Positions 1 through 6,413 of a stretch of DNA of 9,907 bases are shown here, piece by piece (within the stretch, counting starts at the first letter, position 1; every line of letters starts with the position of its first letter). Source of the DNA: an uncultured Ellagibacter sp. GTDB lineage: Bacteria; Actinomycetota; Coriobacteriia; Coriobacteriales; Eggerthellaceae. The notes below the pieces were generated by a model. It was not told the DNA's origin and ran no database searches. It was given only the letters and a program-made list of their open reading frames with translations. Where the stretch lies: NCBI RefSeq assembly GCF_934643285.1, contig NZ_CAKUBT010000036.1, forward strand, positions 1 to 9,907, given 5' to 3'. A program made the position numbers and the translations under genes.

Positions 1-14
1 GAACTGGTTTTCAT
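1..14 (-). CDS. Possible 5' end of a divergent gene (partial)
   Basis: Read on the minus strand, an ATG at 14-12 is preceded by a good Shine-Dalgarno sequence (AGGGAGG) about 5 bases upstream. The first codons give M-K-T-S before the window edge. Only four codons are visible, so no function can be given. The evidence is the ribosome-binding site plus start and its divergent layout relative to the luxS operon. A chance SD-ATG pair cannot be excluded. Confidence 0.4.
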
Positions 15-44
15 ACGACCCTCCCTGCTGTTGCCAACTTATTG

Positions 45-54
45 TTATGCATAA
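45..54. promoter_or_regulatory. Palindrome TTATGCATAA in the divergent intergenic region
   Basis: TTATGCATAA is a perfect 10-bp palindrome between the putative minus-strand start at 14 and the luxS leader. Two mismatched positions outwards, AT/AT again pairs (41-42 with 57-58). The position suits a regulator acting on one or both divergent transcripts. An AT-rich palindrome of this size can also occur by chance, and no cognate regulator is visible. Confidence 0.25.
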
Positions 55-88
55 GGATACAGGAGTCCGCGCGAAAACCGACGGGTGA

Positions 89-113
89 GTCCCAAAGGTG
101 AAGCTTTTGGGAC
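89..113 (+). other. Stem-loop in the luxS leader
   Basis: GTCCCAAA (89-96) pairs perfectly with TTTGGGAC (106-113) across a 9-base loop. It lies about 220 bases before the luxS start. The downstream bases are only mildly T-rich (CATCTTTCTG), so an intrinsic terminator or attenuator is possible but not clear. It could instead be part of a structured 5' UTR. Confidence 0.35.
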
Positions 114-334
114 ATCGGGCCCATCTTTCTGTAAGTCGAACTCCTTTCGTTACTTTGAAGAACGCGGCGAACGGACGGCCCAGCCCCACACCGCGAAGCC
201 AACCGATCCAAGTGGATTTTGTGGCGAACCGACCCCGCGCCGCACCCAGCAATGCCGACAACGGGGAGCACGCTTGCGCGCATCGGCGAATCGTATATCC
301 TTCCAACTACAACAACCTTCAAAGGAGCCAATTC

Positions 335-829
335 ATGGAACGAATCGCAAGCTTTTCCGTCGACCATACCAAGCTCGAGCCCGGCGTCTACGTATCGCGC
401 AGCGACGCCGATGAGAAGACCGGCTGCGTAACCACCACTTTCGACCTGCGCATGACAGCGCCGAACCGCGAGCCGGTGATGGACACCGCCGCCGTGCACG
501 CGATCGAGCACCTCGGCGCCACCTTCCTGCGCAACGATGCGGAATGGAAGGACCGCGTGATCTACTTCGGCCCCATGGGATGCCGCACCGGGTTCTACCT
601 TGTGCTGTTCGGCGCCTATGAGCCCACCGACGTGGCCGACCTCGTGCTTCGCCTGTTCGAGTTCGCTCGCGACTTCGAGGGCGAAATCCCCGGCGCAAAG
701 CCCGAAGAATGCGGCAACTACCACGATTCCGACCTGGCTCAGGCGAAATGGTGGGCACGACGCTACGTGGCCGACACGCTTTCCGTGCTCGACGACGCGC
801 ACACGCATTATCCGGCTCTTCTGGACTAG
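335..829 (+). CDS. luxS: S-ribosylhomocysteine lyase LuxS
   Basis: LuxS cleaves S-ribosylhomocysteine to homocysteine and 4,5-dihydroxy-2,3-pentanedione, the precursor of autoinducer-2, in the cytoplasmic activated-methyl cycle. The 164-residue product has the usual family length. The metal-binding HxxEH motif is present (H55, E58, H59). The catalytic cysteine is in GPMGCRTGFY (C83), and the third metal ligand is in ECGNY (C126). The start was chosen at the ATG at 335 because AAAGGAG lies 7 bases upstream and homology begins there; the longer open frame from 98 has no LuxS-like sequence. The next gene, pfs, starts 9 bases after the stop and makes the LuxS substrate, so the pair is almost certainly co-transcribed. 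All key residues are intact. Confidence 0.97.
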   Translation: MERIASFSVDHTKLEPGVYVSRSDADEKTGCVTTTFDLRMTAPNREPVMDTAAVHAIEHLGATFLRNDAEWKDRVIYFGPMGCRTGFYLVLFGAYEPTDVADLVLRLFEFARDFEGEIPGAKPEECGNYHDSDLAQAKWWARRYVADTLSVLDDAHTHYPALLD

Positions 830-838
830 GACATATCG

Positions 839-1546
839 ATGGAGAACCCTATCGGCATCATCGGCGCAATGGACGTCGAAGTTGAGCTGCTGAAAGAGAG
901 CATGGCTGCGGAGGGCACGGTCGAGACCTCCCGCACCGGGCAGCTCTCGTTTTTCACCGGCACCTTGTCGGGCGTGCCCGTCGTCGTCGCACAGTGCGAC
1001 GTCGGTATGGTGAATGCGGCCGCCCACACGCAGCTGCTCATCGACCGCTTCGCCGTACGCGGTGTGGTGAACACGGGCGTCGCAGGATCGCTTGACGCCT
1101 CGATCGACATCGGAGATATCGTGGTGGCGACCGACGCCGTGAACCACCTGATGGATGTGGGGAACCTAGGCTACGCCCCAGGACAAACGCCGGGGCTGTC
1201 CACGCTCGCCTTCCCCGCCGACGAGACGCTCCGACGCGCAGCGGTGGACGCTGCAGCCGAGCTCGGCATCCAAACCTGGGAAGGCCGCGTGGCCTCGGGC
1301 GATGTCTTCGTGCGCGAGGACGCCGACAAAAACCGCATCGCCGACACGTTCAACGCGAGCTGTTGCGAGATGGAAGGCGCGGCGATTGCCCAGGTCTGCT
1401 GGCTGAACCGCGTTCCCTTCGCCATCGTGCGCGCCATCTCCGACAAGGCGGACGGCACCGACTACATCGACTACCCCACCTTCGAGGCGCAGGCGGCGCG
1501 CCAGTGCGCTGCTCTCGTCACGCGAATGATCGGCCGCCTCGTGTAA
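839..1546 (+). CDS. mtnN: 5'-methylthioadenosine/S-adenosylhomocysteine nucleosidase (Pfs)
   Basis: This enzyme hydrolyses the glycosidic bond of S-adenosylhomocysteine (giving S-ribosylhomocysteine and adenine) and of 5'-methylthioadenosine. The 235 residues cover the complete nucleoside-phosphorylase-like fold. GIIGAMDVEVELL at residues 6-18 carries the glutamate (E14) equivalent to E. coli E12. VVNTGVAGSLD lies at 76-86, and IGDIVVATDAV at 91-101. CEMEGAAIAQV at 176-186 holds the ribose-binding E179. VRAISDKAD at 197-205 holds the catalytic D202. It supplies the LuxS substrate and lies directly downstream of luxS. Its ribosome-binding site is weak (AGGAC), which suggests translational coupling with luxS. 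Its stop codon shares one base with the next start. Confidence 0.96.
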   Translation: MENPIGIIGAMDVEVELLKESMAAEGTVETSRTGQLSFFTGTLSGVPVVVAQCDVGMVNAAAHTQLLIDRFAVRGVVNTGVAGSLDASIDIGDIVVATDAVNHLMDVGNLGYAPGQTPGLSTLAFPADETLRRAAVDAAAELGIQTWEGRVASGDVFVREDADKNRIADTFNASCCEMEGAAIAQVCWLNRVPFAIVRAISDKADGTDYIDYPTFEAQAARQCAALVTRMIGRLV

Positions 1547-2169
1547 TGACCGCCCAAACGCACACCGCCGCCCGCGCGCAAAAGCTGCTGCGCCGCAAGG
1601 GAGCACTCACGCCGTTGATCCTGGTCATGGGATTCATCGGTGCCTCGCTTCGCTATCTTCTGGAATGTGCGCTGCCCGCAAACGGTGGTTTCCCTGCGGC
1701 GACGCTCGTCATCAACATCTTCGGTTGCTTCGTGCTGGAACTGGTGAACCAGTACGTGGGACGCCGCATGCACTTGCCGGGCGCCCTCGTGAAGTCGCTC
1801 GGCGTGGGGCTTGTAGGCGCCTTCACCACAATATCGGCGTTCTCGACCGAGTGCCTCGCTTTTCTGCGGGCAGGAGAGGTCGGCCTGTGGGCGGCTTATA
1901 TCGCAGCAACGCTCGCGACAACGTTTCTCGCCTCGCTTGCGGGGCACGCCGCATGCCGCGGCCTCGATGCTCGCCGCCTTGCGCGCATCGAGCGGCGCCG
2001 CGAGGCCATCCATCGGGCACATGCCGCACGCCGAGCAAGGGCAATGCGGGAAGCCGATAGGGCCAAAAGCCAAGCCCGAAGCGCCTTCGCGCAGGAATGG
2101 GGCAGGCGTTGCGAGGATAACCCAACTGCGGAGGATTCCTCCCCCGAAGACGAGGGAGGCAAACGATGA
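1546..2169 (+). CDS. crcB: CrcB/Fluc-type fluoride channel subunit with long charged C-terminal tail
   Basis: The 207-residue product carries Fluc signatures: GFIGASLRY (29-37), FPAATLVINIFGCF (49-62, pore Asn N57) and VGLVGAFTTISAFSTE (87-102). Four hydrophobic segments lie at about 23-40, 48-70, 83-106 and 112-135. Fluc channels export fluoride as antiparallel dimers, and two adjacent different paralogues normally form a heterodimer. Where the family usually has TTFSTF, this protein reads TTISAF, so the first pore phenylalanine is Ile (I96) and the second is kept (F99). From about residue 138 it has an unusual extension of roughly 70 residues: an Arg/Ala/Glu-rich, probably helical stretch (RLARIERRR, AARRARAMREAD) followed by an acidic tail. 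The usual family length is nearer 115-130. ATG overlaps the pfs stop (TAATG) with no separate Shine-Dalgarno, pointing to coupled translation. Confidence 0.9.
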   Translation: MTAQTHTAARAQKLLRRKGALTPLILVMGFIGASLRYLLECALPANGGFPAATLVINIFGCFVLELVNQYVGRRMHLPGALVKSLGVGLVGAFTTISAFSTECLAFLRAGEVGLWAAYIAATLATTFLASLAGHAACRGLDARRLARIERRREAIHRAHAARRARAMREADRAKSQARSAFAQEWGRRCEDNPTAEDSSPEDEGGKR

Positions 2170-2540
2170 GTCCTCTTCTGCTTGTCGCCGTAGGATTCGG
2201 CGGTGCCTTAGGAGCGCTTTGCCGCAGTAAGGCAACGGGCTTTCTCAAGGCACGCACGCATGGGGATTTCCCCGCAGCGACGCTCATCATCAACATCTGC
2301 TCGTGCACTTTAGCGGGAATTGCCTTGGCGGTTCAGGCTGATCTTAACGAGGTTCTCTACCTCGCGGCGACCATGGGATTTCTCGGCGGGTTCTCCACCC
2401 TGTCGACCATGAACTACGAGGCGGTGGAGCTTGTCCTGGGCGGCAAGCGCGCACTCGGCGCAGGATACCTTGCCGCGACTTACGCGAGCACCCTCGGCGC
2501 CGCGGCGATCGGGTTCGCCATCGCAAGCGCGGTCATGTAG
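2166..2540 (+). CDS. crcB: CrcB/Fluc-type fluoride channel subunit, second paralogue
   Basis: The 124-residue product has normal Fluc length and four hydrophobic segments. Signatures are GFGGALGALCR (10-20), FPAATLIINICSC (35-47, pore Asn N43) and MGFLGGFSTLSTMNYE (70-85). The ATG overlaps the preceding crcB stop (ATGA), and GGGAGG lies 7 bases upstream, so it is co-translated with the first subunit. The two products are clearly different paralogues, the usual arrangement for heterodimeric Fluc. Relative to the TTFSTF consensus it reads STLSTM, so both pore phenylalanines appear replaced (L79, M82). The VNxxG glycine is Ser (S46). This could be a mainly structural partner, an inference from motif comparison only. 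Its last 61 bases overlap the convergent BspA-like gene. Confidence 0.9.
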   Translation: MSPLLLVAVGFGGALGALCRSKATGFLKARTHGDFPAATLIINICSCTLAGIALAVQADLNEVLYLAATMGFLGGFSTLSTMNYEAVELVLGGKRALGAGYLAATYASTLGAAAIGFAIASAVM

Positions 2541-4582
2541 TCTTCGCGCGCAGCTGCCGCCATGCCTTCCGCGGCGATGGCGGTGTTTCTGCTGTTCGGG
2601 GCGCTCGCGCCACCCGTGGTATCCGCAGCGCTCTCAGAGCCCGTGCGTCCCGCATTGCTCGCATCTTCTGCAGCGCCCGCACCGTTCGCGACATCCGCAG
2701 CGCCTGCGGAATCCGCTCCGTTCGCGACATCCGCGTCATCTTCCACGTCGTCGCCTTCCTCACCAGGCGCAACGGCGCGATACGTGTCCGCCTTGTTGCC
2801 CGGCACAGCGGAAGGCAGATAGGAGGCCCCATCCGATGCGGCATGCCATAGGCCGTCCGCCCCGGGTATATCCCCAGCGTTCGGCTGCGGCAGGAAGCAC
2901 TTGGAGCCGACCCAGGCAAACGACTCGCCGAGCGTCACCTCCGCAAGCTTTGAGCACCCCTCGAACAGGTACACCATCGTCTCCGCGCTTGAGGTATCGA
3001 ACGAGGACAGATCGAGCGCCCGAAGAGAGGAGCAGCCGAAGAAGAGGTAACTCAGATTGTTCGCCGCCGCCGTGTCGAATGAGGACAGATCGAGCGAAGC
3101 AAGCGAGCTGCATCCCGAAAACATATGGTTGAAGTCGATGACGGACGACGTATTGATTCCAGCGAAATTCACCGCTTCGAGCTTTGAGCAATCAGCGAAC
3201 AGATAGCTCAGGTTGACCGCGGACGACGTGTCGAGAAGCGAAAGGTCGATCCGCTTAAGCCCCGAGCAACCCGAGAACATTCCGTAGAACGTCTGCACCT
3301 TGGCGGTCGACGCCCTCGACAGATCGAGCTCGATCAAAGACTTGCACCCGTAAAAGACCTGGGAGAGGTCGGTAGCGGCGGCGGTGTTGAACATTGACAC
3401 ATCGAGGGTGGCAAGCGAGGCGCAGTTGTAGAACATCGACGCGAAGGTGGTCGCGTTGCCTGTGGCAAAGTGCGACAAATCAAGGGACCTAAGCGAGCGG
3501 CACCCGTAGAACATCTGCTCGAACGAGGTCGAAGCAGACGTCTCGAACGACGAGATATCTACCTCTTCGAGGGATGAGCATCGATAGAACATCTGCCTGA
3601 AGTCTTTGCCGCTCGACGTGTCCCAGCCCGTAAGGTTCACGCTCCGAAGCGACGAGCAATCCTGAAACACGTCGGCAAACGACCTGACAGAGCTTGTGTC
3701 GAGCGTCGAAAGATCGATGCCGGTAAGGGATGTGCACCTTGAGAAGGCATACCCTAAGCTCGTCGTCTTCGACGTGTCAAGCTTGGACAGGTTCACCGAC
3801 ACAAGATTGTTGCACTCGAAGAACCACGCGTACATCGTTTGCGGGGCGACGCCGTCGTCGACGACCGCGACGCGCTCAATCTTGCGCGCGATGCCCTTCC
3901 ACGGCGGGGTGCTCTTCGTGTTCTCGATATTTGCGTACACCGCCGTCGCCGTCTTGCCCTCGAACATGCTTCCCTCGGCGGGCAGAGCGCGACGCTTGTA
4001 GAAGGTGAGCGAGGCGTCGTCTTCGGAATACACAGCAAACGGGACGGAACTCGGATCGCTTGGTTCCGTCGACTGGGCGCAGAAGAGGAATGACGCGGAA
4101 AGCAGCGTCACAGGGTGCTGGGATGCTTGCTCGAACAGGTCGGCGTGCGCGGTGGGGTCGATCGGGGACACCGCCCAGCTCACATCGAGCGACCCTTTCG
4201 CGGGGACGATCAGCGTCGGGTCGTAGGACGCGAAGCCTCCTGAGTAGTTGAGCAGCGTCAAGCTGCCCGCCTTCGCCGAAATCGAGATGTCGTCGTAGTC
4301 GGTTTTCGCCGAGGCCATGGCAAAACGCGCCGGGGTGCTCCCCGAGTTTTCGATCTTCCACGAAGTCGGCGTCGCGACCGTCCCGTCGGAGAGCAGCGCG
4401 CACGGCACGGTCGTGGGCATGGTCACCACGATTGTATCGTCTTCCACGGACGCGCCAGCCCCGCCCTCGTCAGCGTATGCGGGCGCAAACGGGAAAGCGA
4501 GGCACCATGCCACCGCAAATGCCGCCGCACATAAGACCGCGGCGGCATGCCATATTCCCGTTATTGCCCGCACGTGACACAT
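2480..4582 (-). CDS. Secreted BspA-like DUF285 leucine-rich-repeat surface protein
   Basis: The product is 700 residues. A signal peptide spans about 1-37 (hydrophobic core 13-34, likely cleavage after AYA). Residues 49-140 form a beta-rich module shared with the upstream neighbour (MPTTVP, then SDGT, then KIEN). Residues 190-248 resemble the cap that usually precedes BspA repeats. Twelve 26-residue DUF285 units run from 249 to 560, each with a Cys at position 9 (C257, C283 and so on to C543). The closing sequence IPGADGLWH...SYLP...KADTYRAV is typical of the family. An Asp/Ala/Gly-rich tail with two DVANGA copies follows (608-660). BspA-like proteins act outside the cell, often in adhesion. 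No LPxTG motif, C-terminal membrane helix or dockerin is visible, so how it is retained is unclear. No Shine-Dalgarno precedes the ATG, which is 16 bases after the upstream stop, suggesting coupling. Confidence 0.88.
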   Translation of the reverse strand: MCHVRAITGIWHAAAVLCAAAFAVAWCLAFPFAPAYADEGGAGASVEDDTIVVTMPTTVPCALLSDGTVATPTSWKIENSGSTPARFAMASAKTDYDDISISAKAGSLTLLNYSGGFASYDPTLIVPAKGSLDVSWAVSPIDPTAHADLFEQASQHPVTLLSASFLFCAQSTEPSDPSSVPFAVYSEDDASLTFYKRRALPAEGSMFEGKTATAVYANIENTKSTPPWKGIARKIERVAVVDDGVAPQTMYAWFFECNNLVSVNLSKLDTSKTTSLGYAFSRCTSLTGIDLSTLDTSSVRSFADVFQDCSSLRSVNLTGWDTSSGKDFRQMFYRCSSLEEVDISSFETSASTSFEQMFYGCRSLRSLDLSHFATGNATTFASMFYNCASLATLDVSMFNTAAATDLSQVFYGCKSLIELDLSRASTAKVQTFYGMFSGCSGLKRIDLSLLDTSSAVNLSYLFADCSKLEAVNFAGINTSSVIDFNHMFSGCSSLASLDLSSFDTAAANNLSYLFFGCSSLRALDLSSFDTSSAETMVYLFEGCSKLAEVTLGESFAWVGSKCFLPQPNAGDIPGADGLWHAASDGASYLPSAVPGNKADTYRAVAPGEEGDDVEDDADVANGADSAGAADVANGAGAAEDASNAGRTGSESAADTTGGASAPNSRNTAIAAEGMAAAAREDYMTALAMANPIAAAPRVLA
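2903..3838 (-). repeat. Twelve in-phase 78-bp DUF285 repeat-coding units
   Basis: This is the repeat section of the BspA-like gene. Twelve consecutive units of exactly 26 codons (78 bp) follow one another with no insertion or deletion. The consensus is roughly (T/S)F..MF.GCSSL..LDLS.FDTS.... Near-identical DNA recurs at 78-bp spacing, for example GAGGACAGATCGAGCG near 3003 and again near 3081. These are coding repeats and not a separate element. Confidence 0.9.
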
Positions 4583-4598
4583 GTGATGGGGCTATTTG

Positions 4599-5171
4599 CT
4601 ACTGCGCAGCGCCGGAAGCGACGGTCCAGGTGATGGTCGCAGCCTTTTGGGGCGCCGAGATGTCGGCGGTCACGCGCGCGATCTTCGCGTCGGTGATGTC
4701 GAGGGAGATTGTATCGTTTGCGGAAGTGGCGTAGCCCATGTTCCATGCCGAAATGGCGGAGGTGTCGACGGACTCGGCGGCCTGCAAGCCATTGACCGTG
4801 AACTGGAAGGCGTTCGCGGCGGTGCCCACCGTCACGTCGGCGACGAGCTTAAACGGCGACTGCTCGGTGACGGCCATGTTCACCACATGGATCGGGAAGA
4901 CCGACTTGTTCTGAATCCGCAGGGTGTCCGCAGAGGGGGCCAGCATCGTGCCGTCAGCCTTGGCGACGAAGGGGATCTTCGTCGGAACCGAGAACGACAG
5001 GTTGTCGCCATCGGGGTCGGGGGTCACGGACTGGATGGTGACGTCCGTCGACTGAGAGGTGGTGCCATCTGCGAAAGCGAGTGCGGGGGTTGCGATAGCA
5101 GTAGCCATGACGAGGCATACGGCCAGCGCACCCACGCGCGCCTTGAGGCCGCGGTTGTTGGTTGCGTCCAT
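4599..5171 (-). CDS. Small secreted protein sharing a module with the BspA-like neighbour
   Basis: The product is 190 residues and not recognised as a named family. A signal peptide covers about 1-35 (Arg/Lys n-region, core GALAVCLVMATAIATPALA, cleavage near ALA or AFA). The rest is Thr/Ser/Ala-rich, predicted beta-rich and free of transmembrane segments. Residues 57-100 match residues 49-92 of the BspA-like protein: (V/M)PTxxP, then DGT, then (R/K)I(Q/E)N, then Pro. Both modules end in a similar strand (TITWTV here, LDVSWAV there). AAAGGAG stands about 8 bases before the ATG. The BspA-like gene begins 16 bases after its stop, so they are probably one transcript and may act together on the surface. 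The resemblance to camelysin- or pilin-like beta-sandwich proteins is only an impression. Confidence 0.8.
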   Translation of the reverse strand: MDATNNRGLKARVGALAVCLVMATAIATPALAFADGTTSQSTDVTIQSVTPDPDGDNLSFSVPTKIPFVAKADGTMLAPSADTLRIQNKSVFPIHVVNMAVTEQSPFKLVADVTVGTAANAFQFTVNGLQAAESVDTSAISAWNMGYATSANDTISLDITDAKIARVTADISAPQKAATITWTVASGAAQ

Positions 5172-5288
5172 GGAAGGACTCCTTTCTCGTTCGAAGCGGG
5201 CCCTTCCCGCCTCATTGTTTGCTTTCTGCCGCCGAAGATGCCGGCAGCTTGGTGCCTTGCTGATGCCGAACTGCGCTATTAGCTGGCC

Positions 5289-5825
5289 TTACTGGCTCTC
5301 GCTTAAGTCGGCTGCGACGATGGTGACGGCAACGGACTGGGGGTTGCCCGACGGCGCGCCGGTCTCGGGGTCGCAGCCCTGCACGGTCACGGTCGCCGAT
5401 CCCTCGTGCGCATCCGGCGCTTCGCACCATTCGACGACCTCGCCGGGGGCGATAAGCCCGGAGTTGTACAACTCGATGCCATCCTGCGAAAGGGTGAACG
5501 TTTGCGAGAACTTGTTTTCCGCTACGTTCGAAACGTTCACGCGCACCTTCCCGTCGGCCAGCTTGGGCTTCGCCGACACGGAAATCGTCATGCGCGACTC
5601 CTCCGCCTGACGGTTGAGCTCGGCAATAACTTCTTCGTCGCTTTTGCCCTCGTGGGTTTGCACGGTCGCGCCGGGGTCAGCCTTAGGTTGGGCGAATTGC
5701 CACATCGCGCAGCTGCCGATGGAAAGAAGCAGCAGAAGGAGCAGTATCAGAATGATGACGCGCCACTTCTTTTTGCGCGAGTTATCTTCTTGTTCTACTT
5801 CGCTCAATTCCCCACCCTTCGACAT
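5289..5825 (-). CDS. Exported membrane-anchored protein of unknown function, BspA-cassette associated
   Basis: The product is 178 residues. A charged N-terminus ending in RKKKW precedes a strongly hydrophobic segment (22-41, largely Leu/Ile). Next come a short Glu-rich helix (63-77) and a beta-rich extracellular domain (79-172) with motifs ISVSAKPKL, VRVNVSNVAENKF, DGIELYNSGLIAPGEVVEW and DPETG. The overall pattern resembles hypothetical proteins I have seen next to DUF285 genes in Gram-positive gut bacteria; this is recollection, not a search. IGSC (C39) could also be a lipobox, so a lipoprotein is possible. The ATG at 5825 lacks a clear ribosome-binding site. A TTG at 5807 has AAGGG 7 bases upstream and may be the true start (172 residues). 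A TTG at 5867 has no such support. The gap to the next gene is 117 bases. Confidence 0.75.
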   Translation of the reverse strand: MSKGGELSEVEQEDNSRKKKWRVIILILLLLLLLSIGSCAMWQFAQPKADPGATVQTHEGKSDEEVIAELNRQAEESRMTISVSAKPKLADGKVRVNVSNVAENKFSQTFTLSQDGIELYNSGLIAPGEVVEWCEAPDAHEGSATVTVQGCDPETGAPSGNPQSVAVTIVAADLSESQ

Positions 5826-5900
5826 TTTTCGCGGATGGATTATCGCAAAGCTCGCCCCTCGCGACAAGATATAAACTCAAACAGCACAATACTGAGAAGG

Positions 5901-6287
5901 CTAATCACGATGCGACACGTAATATCCCGCATCTTCTACCGCGCGCTCGATAGCATCGCGGTCGATGGCGGATTTCGCCAAGATGTGCGCCGTACCCGAC
6001 GCCAGGTCGACTGTCGCCCACGTTCCCGGCTGCGCATTGAGGACGTTTTGCACGCGCTTGACGCACTTTTCGCAGGTCATCCCCTTCACTCGCACATCAA
6101 GCGAGAAGGGATAGTTCGCTTCGTCGGTGTCTTCCACCGTGACAGCAGCCACCTTCTTCGCCTTGGGGGCTTTCGGGCCGCCGCCGCAGCAGTCATCCTT
6201 GAGCGAGAACACGCGGTAGGCGTGGCGGACCGCGAAGACCATAAGGATTGCGATAACGACGATGATGATCAAGGTTGGTGCGTTCAT
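5901..6287 (-). CDS. Membrane-anchored heavy-metal-associated (HMA) domain protein
   Basis: The product is 128 residues. One transmembrane helix spans 5-22, followed by a CCGGG cluster (C33, C34) and a Lys/Ala linker. An HMA ferredoxin-like domain follows at about 62-125, with the metal-binding GMTCEKC (C72, C75) and the closing AGYYV. HMA domains bind Cu(I) and related soft metals and pass them to transporters. The N-terminal third resembles the short FeoB-associated Cys-rich membrane proteins, an uncertain match. GGAGGAG lies 7 bases before the ATG, which decides this start over longer in-frame options reaching 6545. A CsoR-type dyad lies about 130 bases upstream, consistent with copper-responsive control. 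No P-type ATPase or csoR gene is in the window. Confidence 0.85.
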   Translation of the reverse strand: MNAPTLIIIVVIAILMVFAVRHAYRVFSLKDDCCGGGPKAPKAKKVAAVTVEDTDEANYPFSLDVRVKGMTCEKCVKRVQNVLNAQPGTWATVDLASGTAHILAKSAIDRDAIERAVEDAGYYVSHRD

Positions 6288-6413
6288 GCAGCAGCTCCTC
6301 CGAAAGCCTTCGCTTCTTGGATAAGCAAGAAGTTTTCCGTTTGATACTCTCGGCAGTGTACCACGAGAAGTTAGCGAGGGAAAACCGTCGCGAAAGAAGA
6401 CGTCACAGAGTAT

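Larger units (their letters stand above)
15..334. other. Intergenic leader between divergent start and luxS
   Basis: This 320-base stretch holds no convincing gene. A plus-strand frame stays open from 98 into luxS, but nothing before residue 80 resembles LuxS and the good ribosome-binding site is at the internal ATG. The region contains a 10-bp perfect palindrome (45-54), a strong 8-bp hairpin (89-113), and a weaker CCACA/TGTGG stem (186-190 with 220-224) enclosing ATCC/GGAT. I could not match it to the fluoride, SAM or SAH riboswitch consensus by eye. No sigma-70 promoter with both boxes convinces me. The length and structure suggest a 5' UTR with possible regulation. Confidence 0.5.

Noticed and set aside
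98..334. N-terminal extension of the luxS frame starting at 98
   Set aside because: The frame is open, but nothing in it resembles LuxS, it overlaps a strong hairpin, and the internal ATG at 335 has a good Shine-Dalgarno and gives the normal family length.
15..334. Fluoride or SAM/SAH riboswitch before luxS
   Set aside because: By eye I could not find the conserved core of any of these classes, only generic stems.
11..1147. Long minus-strand open frame (378 codons) opposite luxS and pfs
   Set aside because: It is antisense to two genes with intact catalytic motifs, and its composition is that of a GC-rich shadow frame.
5226..5247. Hairpin CTGCCG/CGGCAG as a terminator between the two surface genes
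   Set aside because: The minus strand after the stem reads AAAGCAAAC, with no T-run, so an intrinsic terminator is not supported.
4596..5282. Plus-strand open frame of 228 codons
   Set aside because: It is antisense to the signal-peptide-bearing secreted protein and matches no family I know.
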